Assembly: GCA_016707205.1 (NCBI GenBank)
Contig: JADJHZ010000005.1
Span: forward strand, 310,001 to 374,000
DNA length: 64,000 bases
Reading direction: 5' to 3'
Source: Haliscomenobacter sp.
Lineage (GTDB): Bacteria > Bacteroidota > Bacteroidia > Chitinophagales > Saprospiraceae
The notes under the pieces are model-generated. The model saw only the letters and a program-made list of their open reading frames with translations. It had not been told where the DNA came from and did no database searches. Every line of letters starts with the position of its first letter. Position 1 is the stretch's first letter. Below, in pieces: positions 35,070 to 43,555 of this stretch. A program made the position numbers and the translations under genes.

Positions 35070-36992
35070 CTAATTGTTGAGGGGAAGATCCATGATTGGG
35101 ATCTTGATCTCCACGCGGGTACCGCAGGGCGAGCCGTTTTCGTCTTTCATATCGATCGTTTTCACAAATACCCGATCTTTTTTGGAGGTGGCGAGCAGTT
35201 GCAGGCGCTGTTCGGTGATGCTGGTTCCTCTGGACAGGTGTTTATGAAACTTGGGGTCCTGCTGTTGGAATTTTCGGGCGTTCTCCCGACCGATCCCGTT
35301 GTCTTCCACTACGCACAGCAGGGTATTTTCGTCGTACAAGGAAAACCGGAGCCGGATCATCCCCTCTGATTTAGTGCGGAGGCCGTGTTCGATGGCGTTT
35401 TCGACATAAGGTTGGACAATCATAGTGGGGACGCCAAAAATATCCTCCTCGATTTCTTCCTCCAGGATGACCTCATATTGGAGGCCGTTGTTGAAGCGCA
35501 GTTTTTGGTTGATGAGCAGGTAGTCGCGCAAGAACTCCACTTCTTTGTCCAGGGAAATGATCTCCAGATCTGAATAATCCAGGCTTTGGCGCATAAGCTT
35601 GGCAAACATAGCCAGATATTTAGAGGCGGAATCCGTTTCGTAAGAGGTAATATAGTGCTGGATGGAATTCAGGGCATTGAAGATAAAGTGGGGATTCATC
35701 TGGGCCCTAAGGGCTTTCATTTGCAGGCGGGTTGCCTGCAGACGGAGCATTTCGGCTTCCTGCTGTTTTTGTTCGGCCTCGTATTTGTATTCCAGTTCGG
35801 TGCGTTTGCGAAGGTTGACCTCCTGATTATACCTGGCCGCATGCTGACTATGCATGACCTGGTATTCATAGGCCCGGCGGTAATCATTCTGTTCAGCGTA
35901 AAAGGCAGCCATGTCCTGAAAGACGCTGGATAACCGCTTGTAGTCATCTTCAATACGCGCCCAGGTGATGGCTTCCAGGAAATGGGTTTCCGCCTTTTCC
36001 ACCTCCCCCAGGCGAGCGTACACCAGCCCGCGCCAGGATTCAATCAAGGCATAGTTTTTATAGGTTGGATCTTCCACCTGATCCAGAATGGCTTCTGCTT
36101 TTTCCAATAAATGCAGCGCTTTAGGGTAGTTTTTTCTCATCAGGGAACAAAATCCCAGATTGGCATAAGCGCTCGCTTTCGAAACGGGGTGAAAATCCTC
36201 GTGCAGCCTGACCGCCTTGGTAAAGAAAGCGGCAGCCTGGCCGTACTTTCCCATCGACACATACCCATTCCCAATGTTCAGGTAGATCCAGGACATTCGG
36301 TTCCACAAACCCAGGCTTTCTGCGGTAGAAGCCGCCCGGAGGTATGCTTTGACGCTGCTATCCAGATCGTCGTTGCGCTCGTGGATATTTCCCAATCCGC
36401 TGTGAATGAGTACCAGAAAGTAATAGTCTTTGATTTCCAGGGGTTCATCCCGGACGGCCATGATCTGTCGGTCGGCTTCCAGCAGCAGTTCAATCGCTCG
36501 GGAGAAATTGGAATAGTGCAACTGGACGAACCCTTCCCGGCAGGTGATCCGGGCTTCCAGTTTAGGGTTTGGGTAGATGCGGAGCAAGCGGCGCGCTTTT
36601 TCCAGGTAGGCGCTGGCTTCGTCCATCCGCTTATTATTGATGCAGGTGCCGGTATAATCGATATAGGTTTCCGCCTGGATCCGGGCATCTCCGTTATCTT
36701 CGATCAAGCGGATCGCTTTCTGGAAATACAGATCCGCCAACCCATACTGGTAAGCTTGGTTTTCGAGGATGGCCCGGTGGATATAAAAACGGCTGAGGTA
36801 GTCTTCCTGCGGGTGGCGCAACAAGATCCTTTCCTGCTCGTTGAGCAATTGCCGGGAGCGCTGCACGTTGGCAAATACGTAATAGGAAGCAAGTTGTTCA
36901 ATCAGGCCCAAGCGATCCAAGGGGTTGGAGGCATGTTCCAACCGCTCTTCCAAAGCGGCAACATCAAAAGAGCAGACGCTTGCTAAGGTCAT
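35070..36992 (-). CDS. Soluble TPR-containing sensor histidine kinase (LytS/His_kinase type)
   Basis: 640 residues with no signal peptide or membrane helix. About 10 TPR-like helical repeats fill residues 20-390, followed by a coiled coil (390-430). The His_kinase domain has the phospho-accepting H435 in QMNPHFIFNALNSIQ, followed by a HATPase (QPYVENAIEHGLR, VEDNGIGRENA). LytS-type kinases of this class signal to LytTR regulators, and one lies two genes upstream. TPR domains bind peptides or proteins inside the cell, so the sensor probably reads an intracellular or re-imported ligand. A leader-peptide gene lies between kinase and regulator. Confidence 0.88.
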   Translation of the reverse strand: MTLASVCSFDVAALEERLEHASNPLDRLGLIEQLASYYVFANVQRSRQLLNEQERILLRHPQEDYLSRFYIHRAILENQAYQYGLADLYFQKAIRLIEDNGDARIQAETYIDYTGTCINNKRMDEASAYLEKARRLLRIYPNPKLEARITCREGFVQLHYSNFSRAIELLLEADRQIMAVRDEPLEIKDYYFLVLIHSGLGNIHERNDDLDSSVKAYLRAASTAESLGLWNRMSWIYLNIGNGYVSMGKYGQAAAFFTKAVRLHEDFHPVSKASAYANLGFCSLMRKNYPKALHLLEKAEAILDQVEDPTYKNYALIESWRGLVYARLGEVEKAETHFLEAITWARIEDDYKRLSSVFQDMAAFYAEQNDYRRAYEYQVMHSQHAARYNQEVNLRKRTELEYKYEAEQKQQEAEMLRLQATRLQMKALRAQMNPHFIFNALNSIQHYITSYETDSASKYLAMFAKLMRQSLDYSDLEIISLDKEVEFLRDYLLINQKLRFNNGLQYEVILEEEIEEDIFGVPTMIVQPYVENAIEHGLRTKSEGMIRLRFSLYDENTLLCVVEDNGIGRENARKFQQQDPKFHKHLSRGTSITEQRLQLLATSKKDRVFVKTIDMKDENGSPCGTRVEIKIPIMDLPLNN

Positions 36993-37020
36993 GGGATGGG
37001 TAGTTACAAAACATCAGCTA

Positions 37021-37060
37021 AAACAAAAGGGTCACACCCCCGTTGGGGGGACGTGACCCT
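37021..37060 (-). terminator. Terminator after the leader-peptide gene
   Basis: Stem AGGGTCAC (37028-37035) with GTGACCCT (37053-37060), extended inside by CCCCC/GGGGG (37037-37041 with 37045-37049). Minus strand continues TTTTGTTTT. Between the peptide stop codon and this hairpin is CTGCTAGTATGTTCTGC, similar to the core of the tandem units at 34.4-35.0 kb. Confidence 0.7.
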
Positions 37061-37082
37061 AAAGTGCAGAACATACTAGCAG

Positions 37083-37223
37083 TTACTGGGGGATAATATC
37101 CGAACACCCATTCTGCCAGCTTTTTCCTTTACCGCCTTTGATCTTTTTCAGATCTTCCTTTTTGACGGTCTTCAGGGTTTTTTTGGCTTCTTCGAGTTTG
37201 TTTTCTTTAGTTAACTTTCCCAT
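37083..37223 (-). CDS. Double-glycine leader peptide (putative RiPP or signalling peptide precursor, 46 aa)
   Basis: MGKLTKENKLEEAKKTLKTV, then KKEDLKKIKGG and a 15-residue tail KGKSWQNGCSDIIPQ. The charged helical leader ending LKKIKGG is the classic double-glycine processing site of bacteriocins, peptide pheromones and Bacteroidota natural-product precursors. The predicted mature peptide has one Cys and two Ser. The ATG at 37223 is preferred, since upstream in-frame residues (to 37310) lack leader character. It lies between a LytTR regulator and a TPR kinase on the same strand, and has its own terminator. No peptidase-ABC exporter or modification enzyme is in the window. Confidence 0.65.
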   Translation of the reverse strand: MGKLTKENKLEEAKKTLKTVKKEDLKKIKGGKGKSWQNGCSDIIPQ

Positions 37224-37346
37224 AGCAGTTAATTTAATCGGTTGGGGGAGATTCGAGAAACTAGGTGCATCTTCATACTGGCGTTGTTTTAGGGGTTTTA
37301 CTAAACCCATTGGGGCTTTAATCGTTCATCTTAAACGAGGAGGGAA

Positions 37347-38117
37347 TTAATCCGTTTGCCTTCCTCCCTGCAGGCGGCGAAGCAGATCTATAAAAGGAGC
37401 CCGCCGGCGCCGGGAAACTTCAATCTGTGAGTTGTCTTCCATGATCACGTAGCCTCCTTCTCCCCGGATATATTTGCGCATGTAGTTCAGATTGATCATA
37501 TAACGTTTGTGTACCCGGAAAAAGTTAAAGGGGGTCAACAGTTCTTCGTAGGATTTAATCGTTTTACATGCCGTAATGCGTTCTCCGCTTTCCAGAAAAA
37601 TGTGCGTGTAGTTATCCTCTGCTTCAAAACGGATAATGTCCTTGATATTCACAAAATAAATCCCGTCTACCGCCGAGATACTCATCTTGGAGAAGGTATT
37701 GGGGTTGTGGTAGAAACTGTTAAAAATATCGAGGCGCTTCTCGATTTGGTTTGCCGAACGGGCCCGAACTCTGGCCATAGCATCTTTGAGCGCATCCGGA
37801 TCGATGGGCTTCAGGATATACCCGATAGAACTATATTCACAAGCTTTGATCGCAAATTCCTGCCAGGCCGTAACGAAAACGATTTCGAAATCAATGGTGG
37901 ACAATTGGTTTAGCATTTTGAACACCAGCCCGTCTGGAAGCTTGATGTCCAGGAAAGCGACATCCGGCCGTTCCTGAAGTTTCCCCATGAGTTCGACCCC
38001 TTCATTGTTATTAGCCGCCTCTCCAATCACCTCCACATCCGGACAATGCGAACGGATCAAGCTTTTCAGATTCGTTCTGCCCATGGGCTCGTCTTCGACA
38101 ATAATCGCTTTTATCAC
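37347..38117 (-). CDS. LytTR family response regulator
   Basis: 256 residues. The receiver domain has IVEDEP at 6-11, phospho-acceptor D57 (AFLDIKLPDG) and the conserved Lys in ILKPIDPDAL. The LytTR DNA-binding domain follows (VDGIYFVNIKDIIRFEAEDN, FFRVHKRYMINL). LytTR regulators often control peptide-signalling and bacteriocin genes. It is the first gene of the set regulator, leader peptide, kinase. A -7-like TATATTTA lies at 38141-38148 upstream. Confidence 0.92.
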   Translation of the reverse strand: MIKAIIVEDEPMGRTNLKSLIRSHCPDVEVIGEAANNNEGVELMGKLQERPDVAFLDIKLPDGLVFKMLNQLSTIDFEIVFVTAWQEFAIKACEYSSIGYILKPIDPDALKDAMARVRARSANQIEKRLDIFNSFYHNPNTFSKMSISAVDGIYFVNIKDIIRFEAEDNYTHIFLESGERITACKTIKSYEELLTPFNFFRVHKRYMINLNYMRKYIRGEGGYVIMEDNSQIEVSRRRRAPFIDLLRRLQGGRQTD

Positions 38118-38286
38118 AGAAGTCCGGTTTTAGTAACGAGTAAATATACTGGTGCAAGTTACAAATTCAGCGTTTATATTAAATCATTTTCCCAGGATAA
38201 AAATGTTTAGCATATGAAATCCCAAACATGTATGGGGGAAAACTCGCGGCGAACACCTTTATTACCAAGGGAAAAAACCGATACGG

Positions 38287-38705
38287 CTACGAATTCCTCA
38301 CTTTGATAGTAGAAAAAATCCGCTTGATGCTATACTTCCCTGCACCGTTAATCAGAACAAGCAAAAGCCCACCGCAGATGGCCAGATCATGCATGAGTTG
38401 AATGGCCTGGCCGCGCTGTTCGCCCGGCGGATAATTCCAAAAGGCATGCAGGATCAGGGTTAATGGAAAAAAATAACAAAGCAGAAGAAAAGCGCCAAAT
38501 CCTGCCCGGTATCCGGTAAGGATCAGCATGCCGCCCAAAACCAGAACGAGAATAGACGTGGTCAATAAAAAGTCCTGTTGCCAGTTGATGCCGTAAAGCG
38601 TCATTTTTTCCTGGGTTTTTTCGAAATAGAGGAACGAATCCACCGCCTCGTACAAAAAGATGGCGGATAAAAAAAACGGCCCACGAGATCGAGGATTGCT
38701 TTCAT
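38287..38705 (-). CDS. DoxX-like membrane protein (frame disrupted at a T-run)
   Basis: About 140 residues with four membrane helices (LLTTSILVLVLGGMLIL, FLLLCYFFPLTLILHAF) and the DoxX-type SAIFLYEAVDSFLYF start. The ATG at 38705 gives MKAILDLVGRFF, which then needs LSAIF from the other frame. The join is an eight-base A/T run (38669-38676) that should be nine. The uninterrupted frame starting at 38715 (MYPNESNPRSRG) is an artefact. The function of this family is mostly unclear; members occur in respiratory or thiol-redox contexts. Confidence 0.72.
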
Positions 38706-38751
38706 TTGGATACACTTATGGCGCTGGGAAACTTAGTTCCCTTAACCCGTT

Positions 38752-40308
38752 TTAAGATAAATATCCGGCCACCGCCCTGGCCACATTCTGGCCGTCCATC
38801 GCAGCGGAGATAATTCCTCCGGCGTAGCCTGCGCCTTCGCCCGAAGGGAATAATCCTTCCCATTGGGGATGCATGAAGGTTATGGCATCCCTGGGAATCC
38901 GAACCGGCGCGCTCGTGCGGCTTTCCGTCGCTAAAACGGTTGCCTCCGCTGTGTAGTAGCCCCGCATTTTCTTTTCGAATTCCAGTACGCCCTGGCGCAG
39001 ATGCTGGTAAATGAACGAAGGAAGCAATTGATGAAGGGGAGCGGGGATTAACCCCGGAATATACGAACAATCCGGAAGATCCGCCGAGCGCTTTCCCTCG
39101 ACAAAATCCGGCAGCCTTTGGGCAGGCGCTTTCTGGCTTCCATCGCCAAAAAGAAAAAGTTGTTGTTCAACGGATTTCTGGAACTCCAGGCCGGAGAATA
39201 CGCCCCCTCCTCCAAATGCGGCTACATCTTCGGGCTCCACAGCAACCACCACGCCGGAGTTGGCGAAGGGCGAATCCCGGCGCGACATCGACATCCCATT
39301 AACCACGATCTCGCCGGGAGCGGTAGCCGCAGGCACCACCAGCCCGCCTGGGCACATACAAAAAGAGAACACCCCCCGCTTGCCCACCTGAGCGACCAAC
39401 TTGTAGCTGGCAGCCGGCAAATCCGGTTCCCGGGGCGATTGCCGGTATTGGATCCGGTCGATCAGTTCCTGGGGATGTTCAATCCGAACCCCCAGCGCAA
39501 ATGGTTTGGCCTCCATTCGTATCCCCTGCCGGTAGAGCATGGCATAAACGTCCCGCGCCGAATGCCCGGTAGCCAGGATCACCGCCCCAGCCAGCCGCTC
39601 TTCCCGGTCATTGACGATCACGCCAAGCACCTTGCCCTTGTCCAAAACCAAGCCGGTGACCCTGGAATCGAAGTGAATTTCCCCTCCGCAGCGCAAGACC
39701 GTCTCCCGGATATTGGCCACGATCCCCGGAAGCTTATTGGACCCGATATGGGGGTGCGCATCCGCGAGAATGTCCGGATTGGCCCCGTGTTCTACCAGCA
39801 AACGCATGGCCTTGTCGATGGTTCCCCGTTTGTGCGAACGGGTATATAGTTTTCCATCGGAGTAGGTGCCTGCGCCCCCTTCCCCGAAGCAATAGTTCGA
39901 GTCGGGATCAACCACAGAGAACTGCTGGATAGCGCGCAAGTCCCGTCTTCGGGTCCGAACGTCCTTGCCCCTGTCGAAGATCACCGGCTTAATCCCCCGC
40001 TCCAGAAGCTCCAGGGCCGCAAAATACCCGGCAGGCCCTGCCCCAACGATAATGGCCTCGCGGCGGCCATCAACGGGCCGGAGCTGTTCCAGGAGAGCGG
40101 GTTCGGGGTTAAAACGTTCCTGGATAAAAACCTCCAGGCGCAGCCGCACCAGAGGCCGGCTGCCCCGCGCATCAATCGACCGTTTGACCGGCCGGATGTG
40201 CGTGATCTCCCCAGGGGCCACATTCAGGAATTCAGCGGCACGCTCCCGCACAAGGGCTTCTGCTTTCGCTTCGGAAGGCGCCAAGGCCAAATCAATCACG
40301 TTGATCAT
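38752..40308 (-). CDS. FAD-dependent oxidoreductase family protein
   Basis: 518 residues. A dinucleotide-binding fold starts at IIVGAGPAGYFAALELLERG and is preceded by an 85-residue N-terminal domain, as in the uncharacterised FAD-dependent family related to HI0933/YhiN. Further FAD contacts include CFGEGGAGTYSDGKLYTR and FPSGEGAGYAGGI. The substrate is unknown. The ATG at 40308 (MINVIDLAL) was preferred to 40323. It stands alone on the minus strand with no obvious partner. Confidence 0.85.
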   Translation of the reverse strand: MINVIDLALAPSEAKAEALVRERAAEFLNVAPGEITHIRPVKRSIDARGSRPLVRLRLEVFIQERFNPEPALLEQLRPVDGRREAIIVGAGPAGYFAALELLERGIKPVIFDRGKDVRTRRRDLRAIQQFSVVDPDSNYCFGEGGAGTYSDGKLYTRSHKRGTIDKAMRLLVEHGANPDILADAHPHIGSNKLPGIVANIRETVLRCGGEIHFDSRVTGLVLDKGKVLGVIVNDREERLAGAVILATGHSARDVYAMLYRQGIRMEAKPFALGVRIEHPQELIDRIQYRQSPREPDLPAASYKLVAQVGKRGVFSFCMCPGGLVVPAATAPGEIVVNGMSMSRRDSPFANSGVVVAVEPEDVAAFGGGGVFSGLEFQKSVEQQLFLFGDGSQKAPAQRLPDFVEGKRSADLPDCSYIPGLIPAPLHQLLPSFIYQHLRQGVLEFEKKMRGYYTAEATVLATESRTSAPVRIPRDAITFMHPQWEGLFPSGEGAGYAGGIISAAMDGQNVARAVAGYLS

Positions 40309-40343
40309 ACTCCCACGATTCAAGTAAAAACCACCTTATCGGT

Positions 40344-40799
40344 TTAGTTTGGGTTTTTTTCTTCCAGCACCCATCGGTTTGCCCCCTGGGCAATCAGCTT
40401 TTCAGGCAAAAAGATTTTGATCGTCAGTTGCTCCAAAACTTTCCCCCTGGAAGTCTGGAGCGGCAGGAGGCTTTTGGGGTTATTCGTCAGGCGGCACGAA
40501 TCCCGCCCGCTTTCCAGCGTCAACGCATAACGGCCATTTCCCAAAGCGCTTTTTAAAAGTGGGTCCGACCCATTCTCCAATCGGATGGTCATCTCTACGA
40601 GAATGGAGTTGTTCACCCAGGAAGCGGTGGAATATGCCCAAGGAATGTCCACCGTCAGTTGTCTGGCCGAATCCGGCCACACGAACGCGGAATGCACGAT
40701 GCGCTGGGTTTGCGCGCCCGCCGTAGTAGATAAAGAAAACAGGACCGCCAGGAAAGCGAAGCCTGCCCAAAGACGAAATTGTTTTATATATGGCTTCAT
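40344..40799 (-). CDS. Exported protein of unknown function (151 aa)
   Basis: Starts MKPYIKQFRLWAGFAFLAVL, with a signal peptide ending near TTAGAQ. The mature part has alternating beta strands (VEMTIRLENGSDPLLKSALG, LEQLTIKIFLPEKLI). I do not recognise the domain. It begins 14 bases after the kdsA stop and is probably cotranscribed with it. An upstream in-frame start (40952) lies inside kdsA and is unlikely. Confidence 0.7.
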   Translation of the reverse strand: MKPYIKQFRLWAGFAFLAVLFSLSTTAGAQTQRIVHSAFVWPDSARQLTVDIPWAYSTASWVNNSILVEMTIRLENGSDPLLKSALGNGRYALTLESGRDSCRLTNNPKSLLPLQTSRGKVLEQLTIKIFLPEKLIAQGANRWVLEEKNPN

Positions 40800-40812
40800 T
40801 GTAAACGTAGAT

Positions 40813-41628
40813 TCATGGTTGAATAGCTGCGCGGATGCGCAACAGTTTTTCCAGCAGGGGTTCCAGGCGATCCAAAGGCAGCATGTTGGCGCCATCCGAT
40901 TTAGCTTCGGAGGGTTTGGGATGGGTCTCGATAAAAAGGCCATCCGCGCCAACGGCTATCCCCGCTTTGGCCACCGTCTCGATCAGCGCGGGGCGACCGC
41001 CGGTCACTCCGCTGGCTTGGTTGGGCTGTTGCAAAGAATGGGTACAATCCAGCACCACCGGAACGCCAAAAGACTGCATCACCGGAATTCCCCGGTAATC
41101 GATGACGAGATCCTGGTACCCAAACGTTACGCCCCGCTCGGTCAGCATGACGTTGAAATTGCCGGATTGGCGAACTTTATCCACGGCGAACTGCATCGCT
41201 TCCGGGCTCATGAACTGCCCTTTCTTAACATTTACTACCTTCCCGGTGCTCGCCGCCGCAGCCAGCAAACTGGTTTGCCTGCACAAAAACGCGGGGATCT
41301 GCAGTACGTCCACATACCTCGCAGCCAAAGCCGCTTCTTCATCCGCGTGGATGTCGGTGGTGACTGGAACTCGGAAGTGATCCCCGATCTTTTTCAGGAT
41401 CTCCAGCGCGTTTTCATCCCCAATCCCGGAGTAAGAATCCAGTCTCGAACGGTTGGCTTTCCGGTAAGATCCTTTGAAAATATAGGGAATACCCGCTTTT
41501 TGACAATACTCCGACACCTGGCCGGCGATATCAAAAGCCATTTGCTCGCCCTCGATCAGGCAGGGGCCGGCGATCAAAAAGAAATTGCCTTTATCCTGGT
41601 TCGATAATTTCGGTATATCAAACGCCAT
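40813..41628 (-). CDS. kdsA: 3-deoxy-8-phosphooctulonate synthase (KdsA)
   Basis: 271 residues, normal length. It condenses arabinose-5-phosphate and phosphoenolpyruvate to Kdo-8-phosphate for lipopolysaccharide synthesis. Conserved blocks: LIAGPCLIEGEQ, IFKGSYRKANRS, VTTDIHADEEA, QIPAFLCRQT, KKGQFMSPEAM and ERGVTFGYQDLV. The intact frame and clear motifs make the assignment firm. Confidence 0.95.
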   Translation of the reverse strand: MAFDIPKLSNQDKGNFFLIAGPCLIEGEQMAFDIAGQVSEYCQKAGIPYIFKGSYRKANRSRLDSYSGIGDENALEILKKIGDHFRVPVTTDIHADEEAALAARYVDVLQIPAFLCRQTSLLAAAASTGKVVNVKKGQFMSPEAMQFAVDKVRQSGNFNVMLTERGVTFGYQDLVIDYRGIPVMQSFGVPVVLDCTHSLQQPNQASGVTGGRPALIETVAKAGIAVGADGLFIETHPKPSEAKSDGANMLPLDRLEPLLEKLLRIRAAIQP

Positions 41629-41701
41629 GTTAAGTTTTTTCCCAAAGGTAGAAATACTGAACCGGAAACGCTACGTCTTGTTACTAAGGTTAAGTTCGCA
41701 T

Positions 41702-41782
41702 TACTGAACATTTTGGCATCCAGACCTTCCAGGTTTCGAAACCTGGAAGGTCTGGATGCCTGGAAAATGAAAATGTCCAGTA
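41702..41782. repeat. Palindromic repeat, family 2 copy A (46-bp perfect palindrome)
   Basis: Bases 41715-41760 are a perfect palindrome: GGCATCCAGACCTTCCAGG continues to TTTC and mirrors exactly. Outer arms TACTGAACATTTT and AAAATGTCCAGTA are also inverted copies. A diverged second copy is at 47723-47812. No gene lies inside; it is between kdsA and the phosphoesterase. Confidence 0.8.
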
Positions 41783-41836
41783 GTGTGGGTTAAGTTACAA
41801 TATCTTTAACGCTGATTTTCACCCTCAACACCTTTT

Positions 41837-43081
41837 ATGCGCATTTGGTTTTTTTTCGTTTTTCTGCTGGCGATCGACGTGTATAGCTTTCAGGCGATGC
41901 GGATCTGGTCCCAAAACTGGCCTTCTACTGCAAAATACGCCCTCAATCTGGCATTTTGGGCTATTCCTGTTTTTGCCATTGGACTAACCCTGGCCTCTTT
42001 GAACGGGCTGACGGACCATTGGAACAGGAATTTTCTCACCTATGCCCGGACCGGTATTTTTATTATCTATCTTTCCAAATTTGTAGTGCTCCCCTTCCTG
42101 GCCATTGACGACGTGCGGAGAGGATTCCAATGGATCATCGAAAAAACCTGGCGCCCAACCGGGTTTAGCCTGTCCCGGTCCAGGTTTTTGTCCAACTTTG
42201 CTCTTGCTCTTGGAAGCATTCCCTTATTCTCTCTTACCTACGGCATGATCCGGAATCCATACCGGTATAAATTGTTCAAAACGACGATTGAATTCGAGGA
42301 TTTACCAGATCAGCTTGACGGCCTGCGGATCATTCAGATATCCGATATTCACTCCGGCAGTTTCATGTTCAAGGAACCGGTCATAGCGGCCATTGATCTG
42401 ATAAACGAACAACGCGCCGATCTGGTGTTCTTTACCGGGGACCTGGTGAATGATAAAGCATCCGAAATGCGCCCATATATGGATGTTTTCGACAAAATCC
42501 AGGCCAAGTACGGCGTGTATTCCGTTTTAGGCAACCACGATTACGGGGATTACGCCGAATGGGAATCCGGACAAGCCAAAGAAGCGAATCTGGAGGAGCT
42601 AAAAAGCATTCACCAGCGCCTGGGTTGGAACCTTCTGTTGAATGAGCACCGCCTGCTGAATGTGAACGACGCACAGCTAGCCATCCTGGGCGTGGAAAAC
42701 CATTCCGCCCACCGGCGGTTCCCCCGGCGGGGAGACCTTGCCAAAGCCCATCAGGGGGCTGAAGGCGCCGCTTTTAAGGTTTTGCTCTCCCACGACCCAT
42801 CGCACTGGGACATGGAGGTGAATAAACAATTCAGCGATATCCACCTGACGCTATCCGGCCACACCCATGGGATGCAATTCGGCGTCGAAATCCCGGGTTG
42901 GATCAAATGGAGCCCTATCAAGTATATGTACAAGCAATGGGCGGGTCTGTATCAAAGCGGCGCCCAGTACCTCTACGTGAACCGGGGATTAGGGTTTTTA
43001 GGATACCCGGGGCGGGTAGGCATACTTCCTGAAGTGGCCTGCATCGAATTGCGGAAAAAAAGCGCTTCGAGCCTTTCTTAA
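41837..43081 (+). CDS. Membrane-anchored metallophosphoesterase (YkuE-like)
   Basis: 414 residues. Four membrane helices in the first 140 residues are followed by a calcineurin-type domain with all metal motifs: ISDIHSGS, FTGDLVNDK, LGNHDYGDY, SHDP and SGHTHGMQFG. These enzymes act at the cell envelope, possibly on phospholipids or lipid-linked phosphates; the substrate is unknown. The ATG at 41837 directly starts the first helix. Confidence 0.85.
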   Translation: MRIWFFFVFLLAIDVYSFQAMRIWSQNWPSTAKYALNLAFWAIPVFAIGLTLASLNGLTDHWNRNFLTYARTGIFIIYLSKFVVLPFLAIDDVRRGFQWIIEKTWRPTGFSLSRSRFLSNFALALGSIPLFSLTYGMIRNPYRYKLFKTTIEFEDLPDQLDGLRIIQISDIHSGSFMFKEPVIAAIDLINEQRADLVFFTGDLVNDKASEMRPYMDVFDKIQAKYGVYSVLGNHDYGDYAEWESGQAKEANLEELKSIHQRLGWNLLLNEHRLLNVNDAQLAILGVENHSAHRRFPRRGDLAKAHQGAEGAAFKVLLSHDPSHWDMEVNKQFSDIHLTLSGHTHGMQFGVEIPGWIKWSPIKYMYKQWAGLYQSGAQYLYVNRGLGFLGYPGRVGILPEVACIELRKKSASSLS

Positions 43082-43096
43082 ATAAGGTTTCCGGGG

Positions 43097-43127
43097 TTGC
43101 CTCCAATGGGGTTCCTAGGTACCTTTG
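43097..43127 (+). promoter_or_regulatory. Bacteroidota-type promoter
   Basis: -33 TTG (43097-43099), 20 bases, -7 TACCTTTG (43120-43127). It would start a transcript near 43134 reading the 35-aa gene and perhaps the anti-sigma gene beyond. Confidence 0.55.
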
Positions 43128-43263
43128 TGAAGGATATTGCCGGAGCGGCATAATAATGCAGCCCTGAATTAAACGTTTACCGGCGGACATAGTCTAACTA
43201 CGGCTTATCGGTTGATTGTTCTATAGAACCCCTCCTGCACAAAGCAGATTAAAACTAAAACCT

Positions 43264-43371
43264 ATGTACAAAGAAATCATTCTCCTACTGATTATGCTCC
43301 TGGGCGTTATTTACCTCAACCAGGACCACCTGAGAAACGAGTTTTTCCCGAGAAGAGGAAAAAAGGCATAG
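43264..43371 (+). CDS. Small membrane peptide (35 aa)
   Basis: MYKEIILLLIMLLGVIYLNQ then DHLRNEFFPRRGKKA. One hydrophobic helix with a basic tail. It has a good promoter upstream with a leader of about 130 bases. I do not recognise it. It could be a real small membrane protein or a chance frame; hydrophobicity and basic end favour the first. Confidence 0.45.
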   Translation: MYKEIILLLIMLLGVIYLNQDHLRNEFFPRRGKKA

Positions 43372-43555
43372 GCGGAGTTCGCCCCCCTTGGGAAAAAATT
43401 GTCCGATTTTCGCTAAACTTTTTTCATCCCCTTTGGTTACGCTTCTGATTTTGAAGGCAGTGCAATTTGTGCTTTATGGCCTTCATATCCTCCTTGCGGG
43501 TTCTGAAGACCATTGTTTCAGGAGCCTGTCACCAGAAAATTAAGAAGACAGAACG

